Shown here: positions 13,381 through 25,000 of the stretch, piece after piece
How positions within the stretch are numbered: the first letter of the stretch is position 1
How the letters are laid out: each line of letters opens with the position of its first letter
NCBI RefSeq assembly: GCF_010183535.1
Contig: NC_071328.1
Coordinates: 10,354,001 to 10,418,000 of the forward strand
Length of the DNA: 64,000 nt
From: Caenorhabditis remanei
Taxonomy: Eukaryota; Nematoda; Chromadorea; Rhabditida; Rhabditidae
Direction of reading: 5' to 3'
Notes under the pieces: generated by a model
The model's input: the letters and a program-made list of their open reading frames with translations, nothing else
What the model was told of the DNA's origin: nothing
Database searches by the model: none
Position numbers and translations under genes: made by a program

Positions 13381-13459
13381 GGGTGCCGCCTGGTGCGCTC
13401 CTCTGTTTTTCTTACTCTGACCGGTCACGGAGCGATCGAATCGTTTCCGGCGGACACCC
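13381..13459. repeat. GC-rich nested inverted repeat (possible stem-loop)
   Basis: An outer arm GGGTGCCGCC (13381-13390) pairs with GGCGGACACCC (13449-13459) with one bulge or mismatch. Inside it CGCTCC (13396-13401) pairs with GGAGCG (13429-13434), and GACCGGTC in the loop is itself palindromic. It stands out as GC-rich within AT-rich intergenic DNA. It may be a structured RNA, a regulatory site or a transposon remnant; nothing here decides among them. Confidence 0.4.
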
Positions 13460-14064
13460 ATAAATGACTGGAAATCGTGGAAGAAGCAGAGAAGTTTGAT
13501 GGCTACACAAAACACACCAAATGGCTGCTGAAAAAGAAGAATTCAAATAGAAAGAGAGGAGAAAGGAGGAAATGAGAAAAATATGCAGATTGTGAATAGG
13601 TATACTGTAATTGAGGGATAAGGAGAGATAACTGGCTAGTAAATGAAAGTTATATTGGATTCTTTGCTTAGATTTTTAAAGAATTTCGGTATGGTTAATT
13701 TCAAAATTACGAAAGACTGTCTCGAAAGTGTGATTTACAGAACGTCTCCACAGTTGAAGGACTACGGTAACAAGTTCGTACTTTGTTTCACTACAATCAC
13801 GTTTATGGATTTGAACAATGACAATTTTGTTATGTGACAATGTGATGTTTTAAAGTTATAAAAGTACAGTAATATCCAAAAAAATTTAAATTCAAAAGTT
13901 GTCATCACGAAAAAAAAGCGTGTCAAAAACTTCAAGGGTTCTCTTCGTTTAAAAAAAAACTTTATATCAACTGTTTGGATACACAAAAACAGTTTATGGC
14001 CCAGTTGTAAACATAGTTTGAAAATTAATTTTCAGAAGTTTCGTTGGTTAGAATGAAATGAACA

Positions 14065-14070
14065 TTTATT
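14065..14070 (-). terminator. polyadenylation signal AATAAA of DEG/ENaC gene 2
   Basis: Perfect AATAAA on the minus strand, about 140 nt after the stop codon at 14211-14213. Confidence 0.6.
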
Positions 14071-14210
14071 CAAGAAAAGTGAGAACTCGTATTGTTTTTC
14101 TTCAAGGGAAAAATGAAGGATTTGTTTTGAAGAAAATACCCGTATGTTTACAAAAAATGCAATTATGACTAGTTAAATCAGCTATCTACATAAATATACA
14201 TGATTTTGAA

Positions 14211-17200
14211 CTATTTAGAAGATTGATAAAAAGGTCCTCGGATAGGCGGTGATGGAGTTTGAGATGACTTTCTGGAGAGGGGTTCAATTGTGAATATAGG
14301 TGGTCCTGAGGAATAATTATCCATATTTGTAGAGTTTGGTCGGGTCGTTTGAGTTGGTAAACGAATACGAGCGATTCCATCGGAAGACTGTTGATTCAAC
14401 TGACGACGCAACTCATTGATGTCGAATTTTAGTTCTATCTGTAATTATTATTAGCTGATTCTCAGATAATTCTTGAGTGTTACTCACCACACTATCCAAG
14501 CTGTTGGACGAAAGATTATCCATTGAATTCCCATTTTTATATGCAAATTTCTTTTGAAATTCTTCCAACGGAACGATTCGATTACTGTAGTTACTGAGAG
14601 CAGAAATGTTTTCTCTTGAATTTCGTCTCGATCTTCTTTCTTGAAATTCTTTAACTGCATCATCCAATTGTTGTTCTTTCTCTTTTTCATGCGCCTTCTT
14701 GGAATACATATATTGTCTCCTTCTTTTTGAGAACATTATCCAGAAGATCTTTGAGAAAAACAGTGTTAACTCGGTGATTGTGATAACTGACATTCCCAAA
14801 AACATGCCCATGTTTCCACCGATATCTGATAAAATTTCAGTGAGAGAAGTGGCTTGAACTTGTGAATATGAAGTATAAAACATCTCCAAAAAGAAGATAT
14901 TAATGACTGCTACATTGTTTTTGATATGAGTTTCCGTTTTGTTACTGATTTTCTTCAACCATTCCAGAGATCCTCGATTAAATCCATCTCCATATGAGTT
15001 GTATGATGTATAACTGGTGCTTTGACATTCCATATGACATTCTGTACAGTCTGGAAGTTCCAAATAATCAGTTCCATTCAATTTTCGAAGCATATGGTTA
15101 TCCATACAGGTGATTGATTCATATGGAGCACAAATCTTTTTCTCTGAAATTCAATTGTTGGATTCATTATTTGCTTGAGCAACATACTTCCATCAACATT
15201 ATAAGTAAACGGAGCACATCCACAAGTGTCATTGAAATACTGAGCAATGCAGAGAGCTCGACAGGCAGATGCAGAGTAAGAGAGGAATGTATCGTATCGC
15301 TCAGGCCAGTGTTCGGAACAATTTCCCCAATTTTTTCGATTCAATAGGTTGTGCTGTAATCGAATCATCTTTATTATTGTTTTGTGACAAACTACTCACC
15401 GAAATCGTTTTGATAGCAGAATAAACAGTTCTCGACGGAGAAACACTGATTCCTTCGGAAGTTAATTCAGCATTTGCACCTGGTGGATGAATGTAATATC
15501 TGAATCCATTTTCATAGATATCAGAGAATATTGCGTTTGCATCTCCATCTTCTCCTCTCAGTTCTTCTTCTAATTGAGCGTCAACAATCATCTGAAGTCC
15601 TGATTCACTTCCCGGTGATATTTGCTTCCTCATCCATTCTGGAGCAAGATTCTGTAGATCAAGCTCCCAACACTTCCCGAGAGATGTCACTTTTTGTTTC
15701 ATATATTTGCAGCAATCGAATCTGAAATAAATCAAATAAATATTCATATCTTTTCTTATTGTAATAATTCGTCTGTTTTTATGTACCTTCTTCCTCCGAA
15801 GTAACAAGTCAAGAACATTTCTCCGCAATCGTATCCAGCAGTCCGCAGAAACTTAATGATTTGAAAATCTGTGTGATTTTGAAAATACGTCTCCGCCTCA
15901 TCGTGCGCTGCAATTTTCTTTTTTTCATTCAATTTCCCCATTTTAATTTTCTCACTTTGTTTTAAATTATTTCTATCCAGGTTACTGAAGACAAACATTG
16001 CATCCATATTTGTCTGTAGAAGATACTCTAACGTAGCTCCTGTCAAATCTCCAGATGCATTCAATTCCCGTACGTATGACTTTTTGATGGGATTGAAATT
16101 ACAGACTGTGACTGCTGGAAAGTCCATTCCACCCTCGTTCACAATGAATGACACTTGGGAAAGTGTTGGTTTTGAGAAGTACATTTGAAGAAGTACGACT
16201 ATTTGGAAGATCAACATTGCGAGAGCAAGTCCAACAATAAGAACCCAAAATGCTCTCGCGACACCTTTTCCATAAAATATTCTTTTTGGACCGTGCATTG
16301 TAGTTGTACCTATAAAAAGGAAGAGGAGAATGAGTGCAAACATTAAATATTTTATGATCAAAGAATACTTTGGCTATATTTGATTTGGAAAAGGTGAAGA
16401 AAGATCAAAGATAACTTTGAAAAGTTAGGTTCAAAGGTTCACTTCGAGGAAAGATAAGTATCGGTCAAAGTGGTTCTCGAAAAGATTTTAATGAATTATG
16501 CACCGTGTTAACTATAACTGACCGGGATCGGGTTTTCTAACTTTGATCCTAAGTGCCAATTATGTAATAGGCACACTCTTAAACTCTAGTTTTAAAAAGA
16601 CTTGCAAAATTCCAGGTCGGCCTCCAATTTTTTTTCTGAAAATTTTCTATATTTTTTGTCAAGTATATTACTCAGAAATCTTTGAAACCTACAAAAAACC
16701 AGTCTTAAAAACTTTAAAAAAAAACGATTTTTTCAGTACGAACTTCCGAGCCGACCGGCCGGAAGAATAAGAAAACACATCCTGTTGCAAGTCCAGTTCA
16801 AATGAAAACAGGTCTCCTTGAAATATAAAAATTAACGGACTGTCTATGGAGGTCTTACGAGAATGTTCATAGAACCTGGTATATTAAAGCGAATACGGTA
16901 ACTCCTGTTCACGAAAATCTATTTTCTACAGAAACCACTCCCCATAAAATTTGAGAAAGTAATGATTCTTTTGTAATAGAAAAAAAACTCTGACCAATTT
17001 GAATGCATTAGTTGCATTATATTTAAAAGTAAAGATGTTTTAAAACTAACTTGAAAAGTGTTTCGTCTCTCGATGCGCGGATCCAACTCCTTTAATTTTC
17101 TTGACATGTTTGTATGAGTTTACAGGAACTTCAATAACCAATTGATTCGCCAAATGTTTCGTGGAAGAGCCCCTGCAATACATATTGTAATCAAAAGAAG

Positions 17201-18417
17201 TTGGAAACTCATACCGTTTTTTGAGATGATCTACAGTATCCATTTCTCTAACTGCACAACCAAACTAACCGAATGGAAAACTATCAGAATATGCAACAGA
17301 AAAGAACATGTTTGCCAGGTATCAATGATATTCTAGATATTTGCTCGAGAATACAGGCGGTTTTCTTCTTTTTCGCTGGTAGGCAAGCACGAAAACTTTT
17401 TCAGTGTTACTCATCGTTTTGATTCTATTTTGGTTTTGACCACAACTTGATACAAGTTTTATAACTTGAATACGGCTTTCAGTGTCTTCTTGTAACTCAT
17501 CATAAGGTTACGGTAGGAAATCGAAATTTGAAGTAACACTTTAAAAAATTAATTTAAATAAAATTTAGAGTGATAAAACATGTGAAAGTGTGTTCCATTG
17601 AAATGAATAAGTCTGGGAGATAATTTTAAATGTATGTTCTTATTTCATCTTTTTATCTTATTAAATCTGGAAAAGTCTGAAAAGTCACTGTTGACTTATT
17701 ACTTTTTAGTATTCTAGACCGTTCTGATGTCGTCATTTCCTCAGGTATTCTGATAGTTTGGTCTTCAATGTTGTCTTCCTCAACACATTTATTTTGATTG
17801 ACCGGTCGAATTTTGATTGAAATTTTATCAAGCTGTGTCTCTATCTCTCGCTTTTTCACACTATCTCATCCGTTTCTAGAGTATAAATATTCACAGAAAT
17901 CATTTCAGCTGGCTACTTTCTTCGAATAAAAAATAGAAAGTACTGGTATTCAATTAGCTTTTCTGAACAATTTTTGGAGGCAATCAGACGAAAACTTGAA
18001 TTAAATTATTATTTTCGGACATTGAAAGTTGTATTTACAGTCGAATTCTGTTTCATTGAACCAGTCATGTTTATTCTAATTTCAATCTATTTTAGAAACA
18101 CATATTTACCTTTAAATCATATGAAATTCTTATGATTCTCCACAGGTATGATCTCTAATATTTAAAGAAACCAAGTTCTTGAGTAGGTGAAAAACTTGTT
18201 TCAGCCTATTGATTTAGAACTTCAAAGACAATTCTAGAATCAAAACAAAATCTGGTTCCTAACTAAGTTCATGAAAAATAACTAACCATCCTTTCAATGA
18301 CCGTAACGTCCGAACTGTGTCATGATGTTCACATCCATCTGATCCTGACAGAGGTGGCGGGGGCTCTTTATCAGTATCCGGAGGTAAAGAAGAAGGACGT
18401 GGAATATCGATATACAT
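14211..18417 (-). CDS. DEG/ENaC-family cation channel subunit (gene 2 of a tandem pair)
   Basis: Seven exons from the distal start: 18287-18417, 17051-17172, 15787-16309, 15400-15721, 15188-15353, 14488-15143 and 14211-14438 (2,148 nt, 715 residues). Domain order matches gene 1: HG motif TTTMHGPKRIF at about residue 86, TM1 at about 99-120 (FWVLIVGLALAMLIF), Cys-rich ectodomain (VTVCNFNP, NDTCGCAP, CTECHMECQS), then SDIGGNMGMFLGMS at about 527 with TM2. A long cytosolic tail follows, rich in Lys/Glu/Arg then Pro/Ser/Thr. The N-terminal exon encodes a Pro-rich cytosolic segment (MYIDIPRPSSLPPD). The 322-nt and 166-nt exons have exactly the same length and phase as in gene 1, proving paralogy, yet gene 2 has half the exons. 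A nearer first exon at 17215-17243 offers a second N-terminus of ten residues. Orthologue not assigned; ACD-type is likely. Confidence 0.92.
17215..17243 (-). CDS. alternative first coding exon of DEG/ENaC gene 2
   Basis: ATG at 17243 encodes MDTVDHLKKR and ends at a GTATGAG donor in the same phase (two bases left) as the distal exon. A 42-bp intron leads to the shared exon 17051-17172. An acceptor GTGCAG lies eight bases before the ATG and would suit trans-splicing. It cannot be an internal exon after 18287-18417, because that junction would read TGT TAG, a stop. This isoform would have 681 residues. Confidence 0.6.
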
Positions 18418-18426
18418 AATTGATCT

Positions 18427-18429
18427 CTG
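18427..18429 (-). promoter_or_regulatory. probable trans-splice acceptor for the distal start of DEG/ENaC gene 2
   Basis: TTTGCAG on the minus strand, nine bases before the ATG at 18417, with no upstream coding exon in frame. It is typical of SL1 acceptor placement. Confidence 0.5.
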
Positions 18430-18963
18430 CAAATGACCGGTCAAATTCTCAATTGATAGTAGCAAAAAAGTATCAAATTCTGAAGGAATGAAGATCGGGG
18501 AAGTGACAAAAATGGAGACGTTGAGACAACTAAAGACGAGAGTGCTTCGAGAAAAGAGGAGGAGAAGAAAGATGAAAACGAAATGGAACGATCTGAATTC
18601 CTTTTAAATACATATGTTTTTGATCTGCTGATTAGTTTTATGATTAAAAACGGAAGTGAACCAAAAAATAGGATGTTTTTCTTTTTCGAAACAGAATGCA
18701 AACAAAAAAAGAAAGGGGTAAAACGATCAAAAGTCAAAATAAAAATAGACATAGTGAGAGAGCAAATAGTAAATTATGAGTCAATCAAAATTCATTCCAT
18801 GTGGTTTCATATCGACTTAGTTACTCTGAAAATGTTGAAAGTTGAGGAGACTTTAGCAATCCAAAAAGAGTGCATTTGAAATGAAATCTTCCGTTACCGT
18901 ATTGCTTTGACTGCGGATAAGAATATTCTCGAGAGTAAAGTTATGAATACGTATAGAAATTCA

Positions 18964-19020
18964 TCTGAACGGATAGATATATTATATTCTGAACGGATAG
19001 ATATTATTGCTGTTATATTA
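18964..19020. repeat. short imperfect tandem duplication
   Basis: The unit TCTGAACGGATAGATAT occurs twice, starting at about 18964 and 18989. Each copy is followed by ATTATAT-type sequence. No coding role is apparent. Confidence 0.6.
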
Positions 19021-20613
19021 TATTCATTTTGTTTTGAAATACTCAAAGTATGAATGACAATTTGACTTATAGGCAACACCAAGTTCAAAGTGAAGTTTCA
19101 AGAACTCGTCGAAATCTTACTCCTCTAGACGATAAATTATTGTTTTCTGTCTTTTGCCTTACCATATTTTTACTTACCCATTTTCAATTAGAACTTGAAA
19201 ATAGGACAATTCTGATACATTTCCCTTTGCTTTTTTCTTATAAATACACTCCACTTAGACAGTCTGAAAATAGAAGTGTAAGTGACGTCTTCCACCAAAA
19301 AACGAATAATTCAATAGAAATGATATCAGTTTATAACCACACAGAAAAGTATCAAAGTGATTTTTTCAAATGTTTCCCCGATCTGGAAGAGTCAACAAAA
19401 CTCTGAAAATATACAGACAAGAAAAACAAAAGGGAATAAGGATCTCCTTGTTTCCTGTGATTGAAATGGATATCAATTATAAATTCACAAGAAATCAGGA
19501 TTAAATTATCAATTGGATCACAGAGAGTGAAATTAATCGGAAATGACTAATTTTTAATTATTATGATAGTCGATAGATAAGAACCTGAAATTCGTTTTTC
19601 TTCATTTGAAAATTCACTTTTGGAACATCATATCACTGACGGCATCTTGATTTTTGTATTCTTGATGTCTCTCTTTCTTTTTTAGTTATCTGAAAAATGT
19701 AGAACGAAGTGTTCATAGTAATCAATCTTCATTTTGTGATAAGTGAAAAGAAAACAAATGAGAACAACAATGAAAAATAGGAAGAGATCAATAAAAAATG
19801 GATGAGATCATTAATAAAAAGTGACAAAAAGTAACACAGGAAGGGACGAAAACGAAATTTATGGTCTTCTAAATATCTGGTCTATCTGATCAATTTTCAA
19901 AAGAAATACTTCAAAATACTCATTTGATTTCTTCATTATTTCGTTATTCGATGTTCTGAATGAAATTTCCATGTTATTTTTCTCTGTTCAAGGTTGCACC
20001 GTCTTTCTTAAGTTAACTAACAATTTAATTCTAAATGGTTAACGATGTTTTTACTGGAATATTAAGAGAATGTTTACTTCTACTTTTCACATTTTATTTT
20101 TATGACTTCTAACGGAAGTATTTGGAGGCTAAGAATTCGGCGCTGGTTTGGATTAAAAACTAGGTTTTTTGGGAGGAGAACAGTTAGACAAGACAAAAAA
20201 CTGAGAAAGTAAAATAACTTGGTGTAGAAACGTTTGGCAACAAACAGTAAACTGTAAGTTTCTTGAACCAAAAGTTCATGGTCGAAGCCAATTGTTTTGC
20301 AATGATAAATTCCTATTTTTTTTTAAATTTTAAAGTGCACTATTAATAGGAAAGATTTTTGTGCGAAATTTGATTTGTGTTAACTCGTTCTCTGTGTTTA
20401 TCACTTCAAAACTTGAAAATTGAACTACTTAGGTTACTGTAGGATTTCTGTAGCCAAAGTGATACTGACGAATCCATCAAAAGTTGAAAATTGGTGCATT
20501 GATCAAAGTTTTTAATACCAGAAACACTTTGTAAGTCTTTCCTTAGAACCGATTCTTCCAATTACATGAAAACCCCCCTCTGAGTTACCCTCTCCCTATT
20601 TTGTTTTTATCAT

Positions 20614-20619
20614 TTTATT
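20614..20619 (-). terminator. candidate polyadenylation signal of unc-89
   Basis: AATAAA on the minus strand about 410 nt past the unc-89 stop codon (21028-21030). It is the first perfect hexamer noticed downstream. Confidence 0.45.
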
Positions 20620-21027
20620 TGACAAGTACATACATTTCGTTTTGATGAAAAAAATTGAGCAAAGATGAAAGAAATTAAACGAGATATAAAAAAGAAAACT
20701 AAATCTAAATACAATACATCATCGTTTCATAAATAAAGAAATATTCAAAATCAACTCAATTATCCATTGGGCACTTTGGAGAAAAAGAGCGAATTCGAAT
20801 AGAAAGAAAGCACAGAAAGGCAAATAATTCGTTGGTTCAAGTTGACCTATTGAAGAGAAAAAACTTAAAAATCTACACGTAAAAACGATAAAATCGAATA
20901 TCAAACGGAGAATCTCGGGCACAGATAATCCGAAGATATCGATGGAAACATGATTATACTAGTAAAATGAAAAAATATTTGAATTTTTAGATGAAATAGA
21001 CAACGGAAAATGTGTTAAATGATTAGA

Positions 21028-22087
21028 TTAATTTCCATATTTCGACTCGAGTTCATCGCTGACCGGGCGAGTTGATTGGTGTTGACGGATCATTGCGGCA
21101 AGTTTTCGGAGTCTCGAGGCGGAATATCTGCAAGTTGGATTGAAAATGTATCCATTATAAAGGGAAAACGGAAAAGTGAGCACTACCAGTTTGAAAACTT
21201 ACTTAATAGACTCTCTCCTTCTGACCATCGATGGATCGGAAGAGAGGAATTTATGAGAAAGAGCCTCATCAGTTCTCATTCTTCTAACTGGTGATTTCTT
21301 GAGAGCCCACGTGGCAAATGAAAGACATTCTTGTGAAGCGTTGACTGGAATTAGATTAGGATCGCATTTCACATTAATCACATTATCCTTGGTTTCCTCC
21401 TCTCTGTCGTATTCTGAAGTGAATGGATGGAAACCGGCGAGTCTGGAAAATGACGAAATTGTATCAATTCTTAAATTATTTTTAACTTACAAACAGAACG
21501 TGACCACGCCCATTCCCCACATGTCACTTTGAACAGTGACTGGAGTATCTGGAATATGGAATTCTGGTGATGCCCATTTCGGGTCAAAGTCCACAGGTTT
21601 CACTGCAGATGACACTTTTTGTGCTCTTCCAAAATCAATCAATTTAACAATCCAACTACGTTTCGATTGGAACATTATGTTATGTGGATTGACGTCAAGA
21701 TGGGCAGTTCTGGAATAATGAAAGGATTGTTCAGATAATTTCAAAGTGGATAACTTACCCTTTGAAATGTAGGAAATGAAGAGCAGAAGTGACTTGTCTC
21801 ATTGTCAATGCAACTTGTTCTTCGTTGTAATAATCATTGAATACGAATCGAGAGAAGACATCTTCGTATAGTCTTTCAGTGAAAAGATACAAGAAATTAT
21901 TGAAGTTGAATGCAGCAACAAGACGTTGAACATTCTCATGTTGTCCATCACGAAGAGATTCATATTCAGAAATTGCTTCGGAAGATGGATGACGGATTTT
22001 GACGGCACAATGGGCGTGGCCTTCAGTGGTTGAATCGACGGCATCACGGATAATAGAGAAGCGTCCCTTGAAACGAAGACCTCCGAT
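21028..22087 (-). other. unc-89: unc-89 protein kinase domain 2 and C-terminus
   Basis: Exons 21759-22087, 21491-21709, 21203-21442 and 21028-21127 (stop TAA at 21028-21030). The N-lobe has GRFSIIRDAVD and the ATP-binding lysine in HAHCAVKIRHPS. The catalytic loop is HLDVNPHNIMF, with catalytic Asp and the metal-binding Asn both kept, followed by LIDFGRAQ (DFG) and WASPEFHIPDTP with DMWGMGVVTFCLLAG. Unlike kinase 1, the residues needed for phosphotransfer are present. The tail ends SDELESKYGN. The penultimate exon ends AA|GTAAGT, so non-use of that donor would stop the protein at once and drop the last 33 codons. Confidence 0.95.
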
Positions 22088-25000
22088 CTGAAAACATTTT
22101 TGGGCTTTTAACTATATGTTTTTGGTCGAAATCCTCACCTGGAATCTTCCGAGTGGGTCAGAAGTTTGAAGTTGCATGTTCGATTTCATGTCATCATTTG
22201 CAGTTCTTGCTTCTGAATCCTCTTCACTTTCTTCCGAAATTCCTCCTAATTGACTTGTTGATTTCTGTGGCATTGAGACAACATTCAGACGAATTTCTGA
22301 CTTCAAAACATCAATTTGAAGTTTTGGAGCTCCTTTTCCGTGAGTTTGTACAATTCTGCTGCTCAATGAAGGCAATCCAAGTCCAAATCCATTTTGAGCA
22401 GTCACTCGGAATTGATAGATTCCAAGTGGGGACAAGTGTTTCACAACTACAGATTCATCATCGATTTTCTCGGAAATAGTGATCCATGGGGCACCATGAT
22501 CATTCGGTCCGGCAACACGATATTCCAATCTGTATGTGATTCCTTCCAAGTAAGTTGGTCCTTCTGGAGCCTCCCATTGAATGAAGATCTCAGTGTCTGA
22601 TGAAAGTTCAGCTTCTGGTCTTGATGGACGGGAAGGTGTCTCTCCACTGATCATTCGGCAACTTGTTTTATCTGTACCATATTCATTCGTAGCTGAGCAA
22701 ACATATTCTCCAAGATCGTAAGGAGCAGCATTGTTGATGATGAGGCGAGAGATATTATCCTCTTGTTCTATCTTGATTCTGTCATTTGACTCGAGAATCT
22801 TTCCCTGGAAATCCCAAACTACTTTCGGTGATGGACTGGAAGCAACGGAGCATTCGAAGATTGCTGGCTGATTTTTACGAAGATAAACATCACGGAGACG
22901 GGAAGTGAAGATCGGAGCGAAAGCTGGAAATGACAGGAATAATTACATTTATTTGAGGAAATCAACTCACTTCCATCTTCATTCTTCTTCGTGGCACATG
23001 GTGTAACCTTCTCAATATCAGCCTTTATTCTCTCGATAGCAGTTGCTGATGGAGCCTTTTGAAGGAGAGCAGTCGAATGTTCATGGGATTTTGGTTCGAG
23101 TCCTTGAGTGGATTCACGAAGAATATCGGTGTAACGACGACGTTCACGAACAGTAATGTCACGATTACGTACTCCGAGGAATCCTTGTTTGACTGTTGGT
23201 GCTCCGACTCCGAAGAGTTCTTCACGGTAATTACGGACACGAGAGTTGAATGCAGCACCACGGGCTGCCATCAAATATGTATCTGGTCCAATCTGAAAAT
23301 CAGAACAACATTTGAAACATTCGGTGAAAAATAAGCAAACCTGGTAATGTGAATCCCATGGAGAGTCGTCAATATCATAACCTGGATGTCCGAAATCATT
23401 ATCCTCTTTGTAGAATGCACCAGGACGGAATTTATCAAGATCATCCAAGTTGACAGCTCTTCTGTTTTTATCTCTCTCAAGTCTCTCCTTCTTATCTCTG
23501 AAATCGTCTTCTCCATCATGATCTTTTGGTTTCACTTGTTTCTTTCTATCATCCATAAATGCATCTTCATCATCAATCTCTCCAGCAAGTTCTCCTGGAG
23601 GCAAGAATCCTGGTTTTCCTCTTTTTGTTGCAATCAACACTTCCATTGAATGTTCTTGACGTGGACTCAACATAACTGGACTCTTCGTTCCCGGAGTTGA
23701 TCTTCTTGGAGATTTTGGAATTGGACTGAGAGTGACAGCTGGAGAAGTGACTTTGATAAGTCCAGATGCAGATGTGGTGTCGATGGTAAGATCTCCGTGA
23801 ATTCCTTCGAGGAAAAGTGGAGCTCCGACTGGAATCGATGGATCGTTTTCAGCGTCTTCGAGGATCTGTAACTCAGTTGTTTATTGAATGAACTCACACT
23901 GTTTTCATATAAATTTATTTGTTTAATACCCGATTATTATTTGGTGCAAGTGTTCTGAGGTGCGTGGATTATCGAGAAACAATCCTAAATACCTCTTCTA
24001 TAATCAATGCTTCTGGACGAAGAACATCCGGAACAACGCTTTCACATTTGTTTTTTCGCGCCAATTTGCCTGGCGTCTTGCCCACCTTAGCGGTGTTTTG
24101 TAGTTTCTGCTCTATTTTACGATCAATACAAGAGATTTTAACACCGGGTGGATTGATTCCATTAGTACGAAGAGATGGTGAAATGAGCATTGTTGTGGGG
24201 CGAGATGGGCTCACTGGACGAGTTAACTCATTTATTGAACTCATGTTCTGCAGGTTTAAAATATAGAAAAAATAGTGAGAAAGAGAAAGAGAGAGAGAGA
24301 GAGTTATACGATTTTTTAAAGTTTACAAACAGAAAAGTGGAGTGATACTTTAAAAGTTGGCAAAAATCTAATTGGTAAGGGATTTCCTCACAGTAGAACA
24401 CTTATTTTTGTCTGATTTTGACATTATATGAATATTTTTCAGCGGCTATCATCATATTCTTAAAATAGTTGCATTCAGATGTTGAAAAAATTTGATATAG
24501 ACAAAAAAATTTAGAATATTCAACACTAATACTCAAATTGAGTTGATATTCTTGTATCACTATTGCCTGATTATTCAAAAATAGAAAAACAGAACGAAAA
24601 CCATTAAAAATAGTAAGTTTCACCACCTACGCAACGGAGAGAAAAAGTAAAACAGTGCTCTTTTCCATTGCTTTTTCTCAGTATCCCACCCATTTTTCTC
24701 TCCAACAAGTTACTCTTTTCCCCCAAGTTCTCTGCTCCGATCCAACTGCGCGGATTTTGAAGAGCTCTTCCTCTCGCCCTCTTTTTATAAAGTTTGCCCT
24801 CCTTTCTGTCAGTTTGCTGACCCCCTTTTCTACTAACAAAACGAGATATCCAACCAGTTTGAGACGATACCTCACAACTTTATTTGTTTGTTTCTTCAAA
24901 ACTCTCTCACCTTTTTATCTGCTTCTGGGAGGCCAGCGAGTACTGTGTCAGGGTATGAAACTTTCGGTGGAATAACAGTTCCCTCTTGTGGTGGAACTGG

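Larger units (their letters stand above)
10397..14210. other. intergenic region between the two DEG/ENaC genes
   Basis: About 3.8 kb without a supportable gene. Open frames here are 60-78 codons, unrelated to known families, AT-rich and without spliced partners. It should contain the promoter of gene 1 (left part) and the 3' UTR of gene 2 (right end). The only notable local structure is the GC-rich nested inverted repeat at 13381-13459. Confidence 0.5.
18430..21027. other. intergenic region: upstream of DEG/ENaC gene 2 and 3' UTR of unc-89
   Basis: About 2.6 kb. The right 400 bp is taken as unc-89 3' UTR, ending near AATAAA at 20614-20619. The remainder should include the distal promoter of channel gene 2. 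Frames such as 18583-18879 or 19050-19406 are AT-rich, match nothing and are not called. A short tandem duplication lies at 18964-19020. Confidence 0.5.

Noticed and set aside
16613..16760. AGGTCGGCC and GCCGACCGGCC about 140 bp apart, looking like a small inverted repeat.
   Set aside because: Pairing is only 7-8 bp and the intervening sequence is simple poly-A/T; too weak to call.
18583..19406. Plus-strand frames of 98 and 118 codons upstream of DEG/ENaC gene 2.
   Set aside because: No family resemblance, no signal peptide or domain, AT-driven composition.
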